Shown here in pieces: positions 1 to 12,100 of a DNA stretch of 64,000 nt. Below the pieces are notes generated by a model, which saw nothing but the letters and a program-made list of their open reading frames with translations, was not told the DNA's origin and did no database searches. Where the stretch lies: the NCBI GenBank assembly GCA_035041965.1, contig JAPYMA010000192.1, positions 1 through 64,000 of the forward strand, given 5' to 3'. The stretch comes from Anisakis pegreffii. Lineage: Eukaryota > Nematoda > Chromadorea > Rhabditida > Anisakidae. Position numbers and translations under genes: made by a program. How positions within the stretch are numbered: the stretch's first letter is position 1; every line of letters begins with the position of its first letter.

Positions 1-153
1 CGATTCCAGAATTCCGGTATTCCAGTATGTAACCTTTCTCACAAAAACATCCCCTCACACACAGTTTTGAGCAACGCATCGGTCCTTTTTGACCGCAGAT
101 CCTCGGACATGCTGTTCCACATTCCTTGAATTGTTCATTCGGCCTACATCTGT
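1..153 (-). pseudogene. Partial TIL exon at the window edge
   Basis: The 5' part ([11 protein letters not shown] to [10 protein letters not shown], loop CSKLC) is nearly identical to 2472-2645. After about position 25 the sequence leaves the TIL pattern and becomes a short ATTCC-rich run instead of the expected cysteine tail. It is either a broken exon or an assembly or contig-edge artefact. Confidence 0.6.
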
Positions 154-3100
154 CTGAAACGCATATCTTCATCTCCGATAACTACGAACCACAGTATTCT
201 AGAATCACATCAGTAAAGTAATGACGTTTTATCGCTTTATCCAGCAGACGCTTTTACGAAAGGAACGACTGAGAATCAATACGGTGTTGATTTTGAACAT
301 AATTTGGTGATCGTCTCGAGCATTCGAATATTTGCATTAACTTGAAGGATTTCATGGGCGAACTAACAACATAAGGGTCTGATCTTTGAGATTTAATGTT
401 TCCTTTCTAGCTGTGAGCGAGAACTGTGCTTACCTAACAATTAGCTTTTTCTGCCAGTTAGCTGAAAAACTACCTGGAAAGCAATTTGAATGAAAGTGAG
501 GATTTCATTAGCGATTCAAAGAATAATCCTGTGGAGTTTTCTCTATATTCCAGCTAGCCATTCATTGTGCACATTTAGAGTGCATACCACTGGTATTGAA
601 CGACATTTTAAAATTATCATATTTTATTCGAAAAACCGAAGTGCATTGGATACCACAGGTGAGCACTACGTCGGCATTGTTTTACTGCATATGATATCTA
701 TCGTTAGTGGAGTGGTTTGAGGACTTGACAGTTTGGTGAATGCAATATCGCAAGCCTTTCGTATAAACCGATAGCAGAGCAGAGATGAACTGCGGCCCTT
801 TTGACCGGTGAACAGCCTCAATGACATCGGATTGCTTGGAAAGCACAAAAATTATCTTGAGGGCACATTTCAATCGCCTAAATGTTCATTTATTAGTTCC
901 GAAAATATTCCGAGGAGAATTTTTTCGTATTCCGCACACTGACATTCGCATTTCCGATTTGAGGACTCAATTTTGAGTGCTTATAGTCCTGAGTGATCAC
1001 AAACAGAAAAGCAACAAAATAACAATTGTTTCAGCATTTTAGAGCAGCATTTTGTTTTGTTTTAGTATGCAGTTATGATTGATTCCAGTGACCTAACGAG
1101 AAGGAGAGTAAGCACGGAGGGTTGGTTTATTTGAGCTGAAGATGAGTCGTTTTCGAGGCAATTGAAATTTTTATTACATTTATGTCTTATCGATTGCAGA
1201 ATTAACTTCAGTGCGCTCCAGTGGTGTGTGGTTGACAAATATTTCGATGAGCTGTTAAAAGATTACTGATTGTAAGATGCAACTGAAATATTACTTCAGA
1301 AAACACCAGTTGTAGGATTACTGGAACTTACCGAATGCGGTTCAGCATCCAAAAATCGAGGATACCTACGCAGTATAAATGAACAGTGAATCAGGGTACA
1401 TCTTGCTCAAGTGGCTGAATCGCATGAATGCCAAAAGCGTAACCCTTGTTATTTGTTATTATATAACCGTCGCATTTTCTGTTCTTGAAAGGCCCATCGA
1501 CGAATAAAATATATATTCTTGTTCAGTCTCATAAGCATTCAAATGCTGCAAATGTTATTCTCTTCAGTTCAGTTTTTTCATGCCTCCGTAAATGTGCCCA
1601 GCTCATTCGTTTCACTGATGTTGATTATATGCAGCCAGAATAAATGTTGGTTTATTGAGGACGGTACCGTTTAAATGACAGAAACAACAGTTTCATAGAG
1701 TTGAAACGCCACAAAATTGAATCAAAATGATGCAAAGGAGCAAACGTTAATAGAAGAGGGCATTGTAACTGTGAGTATGTTATCATCAATGTTAAGAGAT
1801 TCACGTTTAAGTATTATTTGTTAATTCATTTATAACATTGCTTGAGATGAACACAATGTCCGTAACTATTCCGAACATAACCGAGCTTCGCTGGGCATAA
1901 ACAGCCAGGTTGTTCACACGATTTAGTTCTGGGGCATCTAGTGAACCGCCCCGCGCAAGTTAACTCACATGGCGGACATGTCGACCAAACTTCATTCCTC
2001 TGACCTGAAAAGGAATGAACCTTAAGACTGACAAACAGACCAAAAAAATCTATGAAAATAAAATCGTTGGGCGACTGTTTCCGACAACTACCATTACGTT
2101 TGTTAAAAGGGACTTAGGTTGGCAGTTGATAAAACAAAAGCAAAGCTGATAAGGTTTGGGATTTGTTGAGATAGTGAAGATGTGCATTACACGTCAAAAT
2201 AAACATTAGAGAATCCCCAGTTTGAGATGTCCTTATACTGATCATCACCCCCAATCTTGGAGCATCGATTAGCATGAAATTTCAAACTATACTTATTTAC
2301 AATACACGTTCCATTACACTAGTTGAATTTCGTTGAGTAGGATCTGTGAAATTCCATATTACATGCATCAGAATCACAGCTTTGCAAGCATTTCATTCCT
2401 GGACACTTTTCGTGGTTTTATTCAGTCGTCCCAATGATAATTTATGGTTATACACCGACATCGTAACTCACATCGGCACGACTGTTCGGGTATACATCTT
2501 CCGCCTTTTCGGTCGAGTATGTAACCTTTCTCACAAAAACATCCCCTCACACACTGTTTTGAGCAACGCATCGGTCCTTTTTGACCGCAGATACTCGGAC
2601 ATGCTGTTCCACATTCCTTGAATTGTTCATTCGGCCTACATCTGTCTGAAACGCAGATCTTCATCTCCGATAACTACGAACCACAGTTTCTTAGAATCAC
2701 ATCATTGAAAATAATTTGGTGATGGTCTCGAGCATTCGAATATTTGCATTAACTTAAAGGACTGCATAGGCGACCTAACAACATAAGGGTCTGATCTTTG
2801 AGAATTAATGTTCACTTTCTAGCTGTGAACGATAACTGCGCTTCCCTAGCAAGCAGCTCTTTCTGCCAGTTAACTGAAATACTATCTGAGGAGCAACTTG
2901 AATGGAAGTGTGGATTTCATTAGCTCACAAATACAGAGATTTTCGAATGGAGTTAATGAAGAGCCCACAATGATGGACATTCAGTTATTTCGCATTTCTA
3001 GGGAAACGTTTCACCCCAAATTGATGCAATAGATCACAAAACGTTGACAAACAGAAAAGCATAACTAAGGCCACAGTCCTAAACGCGACACTGGAGCCAG

Positions 3101-6100
3101 GTCCAGCTTATGATTTGAGCTTGACCCTGACTTCAAATGCGGGAATTTAAATCAATCGAATAAGCAGAACCCGAGAATGATTCACTTACGTTTGCACTCG
3201 GTGTCACGGACACACACTCCACCTTTCCGATTGAGTACATAACCCTTCTTGCAAAAGCAACCTCGTACACATTGCCTCGTACAAGGTATCGGTCCCATCT
3301 GATCACAATTCGCAGGACACGCCGTTCCACATTCTCTGAACTCCTCATTCAGTGCACACTTCGCTGAAATTGTCATCGTCATCGTTAGATAATGAAATCG
3401 TCACGACCTGAGTTCCTCCACCCGCTGTTTGCAAGGTGCATTACGGCTGCTCCACGAACCAAACAAATGGCGAAGAAACGAGAATCAAACATGATTTCTC
3501 CTTCTGAAATTCCCTATTCAGTGCATACTAATGAACGAGCCATCACCATTTTTGTAGGTTCATCTGCTGTTTGCAAAGTTTCACACTGGCGTCATCATGA
3601 CGGAAACATTCAGGAAAACAGTTGAATTTTGAATTTGCTCATAGAATATTATTTTGGGATACTAGCCAACGTAAACGACTTACTTCAGTCGAAATATTAA
3701 CTTGACTTACGTCTGCATTCAGTTTCACGAACACATACACCACCTTTGCGATCGAGGATGTAATCCTTCTTGCAAAAGCATCCTTGCACACACTGTTCCG
3801 TGCAAGGTATCGGCCCCTTCTGATCGCATGTCGTAGGACATGCCGTTCCGCATGCTCTGAACTCCTCATTCAGTCCACACTTCGCTGCAATTCTCATTGT
3901 CACTGTTGGATGATGAAATCATCACGACCCCAGAACCGTCGCCCGCTGTTTGTAAGGTATATTAAGGGTATTCCAAGAACTGAACAGAACATGAAGGAGT
4001 GAAGATCGAGCATGACTTCGCTTTCTTCGAACAGACTCCATAAATCATTAATAAGGCAAACATCCACCAATTTAAGCAATTCAACCTACGTTTGCACTCG
4101 GTTTCACGGACACATACACCACCTGTTCGATCAAGCACGTAACCCATTTTACAGAAACATCCTTGCACGCACTGCAAACTGCAAATTGCAGTAGAGTTGC
4201 TCCCATCACATGTCTTAGGGCACGCGCTTCCACACTGCTGGAATTCCTCGTTCAATCCGCACTTTGCTGTAATTTCAGTATTCATTTCCACCGACGAACT
4301 CAGGCGTAGTAAACTATGATTCTAGAATACTCGGATCTGTTTCATAGCTCGCCAGGGACAGTTGTGAGCCTTGTTCGATGATCGAAAATTTCGTGGTCCA
4401 TGCATACGGGTTGGATCAAACACATTTATGAACTCCAGAGGAAAATTCGCAAACTAAAATATGAGAAGCGCGAATGCATGATTTTCGATGGGGAGATGCT
4501 GTATTTACATCACGTCGGAATGAACCCACATACGTTTGCATTGCGTCTCAGGAATGCACATTTCGTCTTCTCGATCACGAATGTATCCATCCTTGCAGAA
4601 GCAACCCTGCACACAGTTTTTAGTGCAGATCTCAGGTTTGTCAAGACCACAGATCCTTGGGCATGCTGTTCCACATACATTGAACTGTTCATTAGGACCG
4701 CATTCGGCTGAAAAAAAAGCACAATGAAATGGCATGTTACCATGTAGATGTGGAAGGCTTACCCCAACAGCTCATCTCCAGAAGTATTGTCTTCTGAAGA
4801 TCTGCCTTTAGAAAGTTTCCCCGGTGTAACTCCCGCCCCCGACTCTTGTGATTAACATTGCATCAAAATGAACCTACGCACTTTTGCATTGCGTTTCAGG
4901 AATGCACACTCCGTTTTCTCGATCAAGAATATATCCATCTTTGCAAAAGCAACCCTTCACGCAGCTTGGAGGGCAGATTACAGGCTCTTCACGACCACAG
5001 AACCTTGGGCATTCTGTTCCGCATGCATTGAACTGTTCATTAGGTCCACATTGGGCTGAAAAATCCGACGTGAATCACACTCTTGCACTGCACACAGTTT
5101 GCTGGGCAAATTTGCAAATTTGATTGTGATTGTCAATGTTGCCCTGCGTTTCGGGAGTGCACACTGTTTGTTTCATGATCAAGCGATTTCTCCTCATGCC
5201 TTAACCAGACCTTAAGATACGCAATAATCGCAATATGGACAATTTCCTCGCCCCGACTCCTCAACTCGCCTCTTATCAATCTACCACATTTCGTGCAACA
5301 CTTACTTTTAGACTCTCCAAATATCACTATTACCTACGAATCTCCTAATTATCAATCTCTTTTCTTCGTTTAGCTACAACAACACTTCAATCCCTCCGTT
5401 TTCATTTTTCTACTACAGTTACCTATCACCACTTCCACTTCCCTGGTTGATTTTCCTAGGTTATACAAACGCACTTTTAAACACACTACCATGCCGCACT
5501 TCGTCTACTATGATTTCAAAAATTTTGCTCAACTACCCATTTCTCCCCATTTCACCACTCATGGTATCTATACTATCTCTTTCATACTCAATCTACCATT
5601 TCTTGCACACATTTCGTATTCGGTCGGTATCCTGCAGCACATCCACTACCCTTCAATCTCCACAGATAATTTCTCCACCTTTTTTCCATCGGCTGTTTGA
5701 ACAGTATATTGTAACTATTCTGAGAACGAAACAGAGTATGAAGAAGTGAGGATCAAGCATGAATTCGCTTTCTTAGAGCATACATTCCATAAATCATTAA
5801 TAATGTCAGGATCCAAAATTGCATTTCAACCTACGTTTGCATTCAGTCTCACGAACACATGCACCACCTTTTCGATCCAGTATGTAACCCTTCTTGCAAA
5901 AGCATCCTGGTATGCACCATTTCGTACAAGGTATCGGTCCCTTCTGATCGCATGTCGCAGGACATGCCGTTCCGCATTCTGTGAACTCCTCATTCAGTGC
6001 ACACTTCGCTGCAATTCTCATTGTCATTGTTGGATGATGAAATCATCACGACCCCAGAACCGTCGCCCGCTGTTTGGAAAATATATTAAGGGTATTCAAA

Positions 6101-9100
6101 GAACTGAACAGAATGTGAAGGAGTGAAGATCGAGCATGACTTCGCTTTCTTCGAACAGACTCCATAAATCATTAATAAGGCAAACATCCACCAATTTAAG
6201 CAATTCAACCTACGTTTGCACTCGGTTTCACGAACACATACACCACCTGTTCGATCAAGCACGTAACCCATTTTACAGAAACATCCTTGCACGCACTGCA
6301 AATTGCAAATTGCAGTAGAGTTGCTCCCATCACATGTCTTAGGGCACGCGCTTCCACACTGCTGGAATTCCTCGTTCAATCCGCACTTCGCTGCAATTTT
6401 AAGTACATTTATTTCCGCCGATGCAGGGAAGAGGTATCATCAACTACTGTTAGATTCATTGAATTGCTCACACTTTTCGATGAATGTCGTTCACCAATGC
6501 AAGTAATGAATGCTTTGGTATCGTACAAGTTCAAATTGTCTCAATTTCGACCTTTCTCACCACCAGATGAACGAAGAAAATGTCATGAATTTGAGGCTCA
6601 ATTAAACTTAAAGAAAAGTCAACGGTGACATACACCAGATTGAACCGGCATCATTCACCACGATTTTGCCCTCCTTCAAGTCAAAGAGTAAGACGGGCCT
6701 AGGCGGATGAAACTATGATTCTGGAACACCCGGATCTGTTCCATAGCTCACAGTGGACAGTTATGAGCATTGTGGGATGATAGAAAATTTCGTGGTCAGT
6801 GCATATGGATCGAATCAAACACATTTATGAATTTCAAGGAAAATTTGCAAACAAAAATATGAGAAGTGCAAATGCATGATTTTTCATGGGGAGATGTTGT
6901 GTTTACATCACATTGGAATGAAGAACCCACATACGTTTGCACTGCGTTTCAGGAATGCACGTTCCGTTTTCTCGATCGCGAACATATCCATCGTTGCAGA
7001 AGCAACCCTGCACACAGTTTAATGTGCAGAGCTCAGGTTTGTCACGACCACAGATTCTTGGACATGCTGTTCCACATAAATTGAACTGTTCATTTGTGCC
7101 GCATTGGGCTGAAACATCCGATGTTAACCACACTCCTGCCCTTGCACACGTTTCACATGTGTGCCACTGTTTACCAATAATTCAATACAATGTTCCCAAG
7201 GTGCTATGGAAAATTCGCTCTCAACTGTTCATCGCCAAAAGTTTCATCTTCGGAAGGTTTGTCGCTAGAAAGTTTCATGTCCGATCAATTTGTTTAACGG
7301 CGTCTCACCCAACGGTGTTTCGCCTATTGGACACTTCGCATAATGGACATCTCGCCCGTTGCGTCTCCGAGAGTACTACCTCGAAGCATTCGGTTGTTGT
7401 CTGAATTCCTTGTTCTGCTTTCGTTAGCTCTTGGGGTTTTCAGTTTAGTAATCTAGTCGTTGAACATTTGTATGCTACACATCGTTTATTTTCATGGCCT
7501 TGGTTAGCTTTGATTGTGTATACGGTTTTCCTGGTTTTGAGTTATGCATAGCTTGTCACGAAAGTTTGTGATCTTCCTTGTGAGGTTGATGCTTAGGTCG
7601 AATTTGATGGAGTGGGGTGATGCTTTGGGGGAGGGAAGGTTGATGCTTAGGCTCCTCACCATTCAAACCTAGCCGTTCCATATCCTCCATACTCATAAGG
7701 GTAAATGTCGTTAGGCTGAATGTGGATTACGCGAAATGTCCATTAGACGCAATGTCGTCAGGCGAATAGCAGTGGAAAGTTTGTTCCAGGTACCTATCGT
7801 ATTGACTGTTGTTGTGATTTATATTGCATTAAAGTGAACCTATATCCGTCGTTGAACACTCCTTTTCGGAAATGCACCTTCCGTTTTCTCGATTAAGAAC
7901 ATATCCATTCTTGCAGAAGCAGCCCTGCACACAGTGTGCAGTGCAATTCTCAGGTTTGTTACGACCACAGATCCTTGGGCATGCTGTTCCACACATATTG
8001 AACTGTTCATTAGGACCGCATTCGGCTGTAAAAAAGCAACCTGAGTTGTGCTCTTCCCAAGGGGATATGGAAGGCTCACCCCAACAGTTCATCTTCATAA
8101 GTTTTGTCTTCTGATAATCTGCCTTTGGAAAGTTTGCCTGAGGTGCCTCTGTTATGATTTAAAATGTATGAAAATGAACCTACGTACGTTTGCATTGCGT
8201 TTCAGGAATGCACACTCCGTCCTCTCGATCAAGAATGTATCCATCGTTGCAGAAGCAACCCTGCACACAATTTAATGTGCAAAGTTCAGGTTCGTCACGA
8301 CCACAGATCCTTGGGCATGTTGTTCCACATACTTTGAACTGTCCATTAGGACCGCATTGAGCTATAAAAAAGCAACATAAGTTGTGCTGTTCTCAATAGG
8401 ATATGGAAGGCTCACCACCGACAGTTCATTTTCAGAAGTTTCTTCTTCCGAGGGTCTGCCTTAAATTGTATGAAAATGAACCTACGTACGTTTGCATTGC
8501 GTTTCAGGAATACACTCTCCGTTTTCTCGATCAAGAATGTATCCATCCTTGCAGAAGCAACCCTGCACACAGCTTTTTGTGTAAATTTCAGGTTCGTCGC
8601 GACCGCAGGTCCTTGGGCATGATGGTCCACATGCACTGAACTGTTGGTTAGGACCACATAGGGCTGAAAAATCCGACACGGATCACACTACTGTCCTAGC
8701 GTCAAACTTTGATTATGATACGAAAAGTTTCACTCTTGTAGCGTTGTTTACCAATGATTCAATATAACGTGATGAATGTTCAGTATTGTGGGTGATATCA
8801 TCCAGCTTATATTCACCTCAAGTCATAAAAGATTCACTCCAGCAGTTGAAGTCTGAAGCTTCCTCCGGGAAGGTTTCCTCTCAAGTTACGTCTGTCCCTT
8901 CACAGTTCTCTCAAGTCACTTTTGTTTCTCACGCTAAGTTAAATACTTCCCAAATGAAATAATAAGTAAGTTTATGCCCGTCATTGTCACTTTTTTACGT
9001 ACAACCAAAGCCATTCATCAAAGTGCTGTTTGATGGCGTGCATATAAACACGAAAAGATGAATCAAGTAAGCATTAATGGTAACTGTAAAATGTTCCAGA

Positions 9101-12100
9101 GTGCAAGTAACCCGGGGAAAACACTCCAAGAACGCAATTTCCAGGGGGAAGGTGACGAGGAGGGACTCCTTTCGTAAACCATTTTCATTGTATCTCACAT
9201 GTACTTGTAGTATTATTGCTACTCACGACACGGCCGTTCTTGCAGAGACATATTTTCGAACATTGCTACGTACAAGGGAAGATCATTTTCCTTGAAAACG
9301 CTGTACCGCATCTGTTATATCCTGCGTTTACCCAGCATCTGTCTGATCGTGAAATATCCAGCATGACTTATTGCTTCTCAGGGCAAATTTTTTTTGGTAT
9401 CGATCAAGTTCTATCACCAGATCAGTCAAAAATCTATGCAATTTATACCCACTCGGCCACATTCACTGAACATTCGTCGGTTCTATTTAATAAAGTCACC
9501 GCATCCATCAACTAGTTGAATGCAGGAATTGGTGAGCTTTCGGACATTTCAGTTCCAAAAACCCTTATTTTTTGCCTCAAGAACGCTTCTCGACAACTGA
9601 CTGTAGCTCATTATTTGAGCTAAATTAAGTTCTTACAATTTCTAGGTTCTAACGAAAAAATGTGATGATTGCTCGGCAATCAATCGCATCCATTTCTCAG
9701 TGACCGTAAAGTTGGCACAAAAATCCATTATATCACCACGTAAGTTCAGGGCCTAACAGAAATGAGTACATAGCTGAGAACATTTGCTCGAAACAACCAA
9801 TCCAATGTTGAGAAATACATCAATCTCGAAAGTTTTTGAATGATCTTGTAAGAACTTAGAAATTGCGCAGTGTTCTAGCAAAATGGACTGCGCACAGAGA
9901 AATTTTGACAGCTCTACGGTGAGGTTCTTATTTGTTCATGAAGATGATCTTACGTTTGCAGCTATCCTCAGGAATGCATATTCCGCCTCTTCGATTTAGT
10001 ACATATCCGGCCTTGCAGAAGCAACCCGACACACAGCTTAGGTCACAAAGTTCAGGTGTCTCTTCACCGCAAATTCTTGTGCATGCTGATCCACATGAAG
10101 CATACTCTTCATTCAGCCCACAGTTGTCTGAAAAGAGTGTTGTTAACTGCTCAAATTCAAAAGTTCAAGAACATCAGCTATAGACAGCAGCATTTCCATC
10201 TATACTGAACAACTTGTGATGGCTGAGTGCAACGAAAGATACGTTTATCATTGTTGAATGATGGCTAGAAGCTTCCCTCATTTACATGTCGCATGGCAGC
10301 AATAAATAGTTCAAAACACCAAGGTTATGCTGTTCACAGAACATTGATTCAAAACACTGAGGTCAGTTAACGCAGTAAGAATCATCGTGAAGGTGTGGTA
10401 TTAAGTAAGAGATATTATTCACGTTATCGTTACATTTTCTACTGCGCAGTTGATCAACAACATAACTTTAATTGTTTGATTTATCACTGATCGGGCGTAA
10501 ACGCTTCGAGATGCTTTGAATCTTTAGTTCTTGAATCACAGTTCGATACTGAGGTGAAAAGTGTTCAATTGATCTCGCACTGCGTATCAGTTGGATTGGG
10601 AATGTAACATTTCTCACCGAAGTGTCACTTCACGCTCTTGATTATAATCTTGCAAATCGAATCTTGTTCTTACAAATGTCCACTGCAATTCTTGCAGATG
10701 TAACATTTCTTATAGAAACGTCACTCCAAAACGAATGTAACAAATTCTTACAAACGTCACTCTTCAAACGAATTCGTGCAATTCCTCTCTTCAATACTGA
10801 ATATCTTTGGCATTTTGAAAATGGCTATAGCAAAAACATGTGAATGATGGGTGACATTACGCAGACATAGAAGACTTATAATTTGGCTGTCAGTTTGATC
10901 CGTTAGATTTCTATTCGACGTTCTTTCATAAAATGACTTCTGAAAAACTCGTACCGGTGTTGGTTTATTCAGAGGCAGGCATGCTGTCATAATGGTTATC
11001 GCTAGAAACATGATCACGCAGTGACCTTCACGCAAATGTCGTTTAACCGGTTGTGTCTTGCCTTTTTGTACGAGAATCATAAATTTTGCTGCGAGTGCGC
11101 CGAAGTATGTGCTTCAGTGTATAAGCATAGGAATTTTTTTTTTTTGAAAGGAGAATTCAGCATAGGATTCGAAATGAACACTCTGATTGAACGATTTAAA
11201 AGATTTATTATTAAATGATATACTGTAAGAGGCAATGCTGTTGACGACAGCATTGCCTCTTACAGTACATCATTTAATAATAAATCTTTTTTTTTGGATG
11301 CACATACGGAATGCATTGTGCTGTATTGCTTGATTTTGTTGCACTTATTCTGATCATTCTTCCGAAAATTTATTTCTTGAATATTCCTACTAGCAAAGCT
11401 GCCCACTTCATCAATATGTATGACTTCATTAGAGGGTCAAATTACTCACTTCAAATATGCTTAATTTTAGCAGCATTCAAAAATGGGGTCTCATTTAAAA
11501 ACCAACTGATTTGGCCAATCCAGCTTCAACTGACTGATCGCAAAGAGATGTTTATGTTTGCTTTGTATTAATTTGCATAATAAAGACAACTGGTATTTGC
11601 CATAGAGAAATAAGTAGTTCAGTACTCATTAATGTGCTTTGAAAACTGCACCAATGTGTACGTAAGTTTTGCTTTCAATTGCACAATCAGCCGCACTAAA
11701 TAAAATTAATGGAAGTATAGTATGAAAATGGGCTGAATTTACGAAATTGATAAGGACTGATTGATTTTGAGGTAAAAACTTGGGCACCTCAGTCACCTGA
11801 CTGGAATTACTGCGTAATAACTGAAGTTATTGTGCGATTGCAAACAACTGGAGGAGCCTTCGAGTGTGCGAAACTAAAATTTTGGTGCAAAAACGACCAG
11901 ACAAATTCAGAAAACGATGAATGTTTCCGATGGATACTCAGCGCATCTACAACTAAAGTACAGTATACTTACATTGTTCGGGGCATTCCTCTTTCCGAAC
12001 ACATTTTCCGCTTACGTCTATTCTGTAGCCTTCAGATGCCGGGCAAATGCACCTCCATCCCAGGCAATCCGTTCTACAGGCCATCTGAAACTCATTAGAA

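Noticed and set aside
4400..4711. Plus-strand open frames over TIL exons (also at 5746-6126, 6937-7404, 22543-22911)
   Set aside because: Antisense shadows of the TIL exons; they lack the cysteine pattern and repeat wherever a TIL exon occurs.
10757..11080. Minus-strand frame with a signal-like start [13 protein letters not shown]
   Set aside because: Tempting as a first exon of another TIL gene, but its donor is phase 0 while the TIL exons need phase 1.
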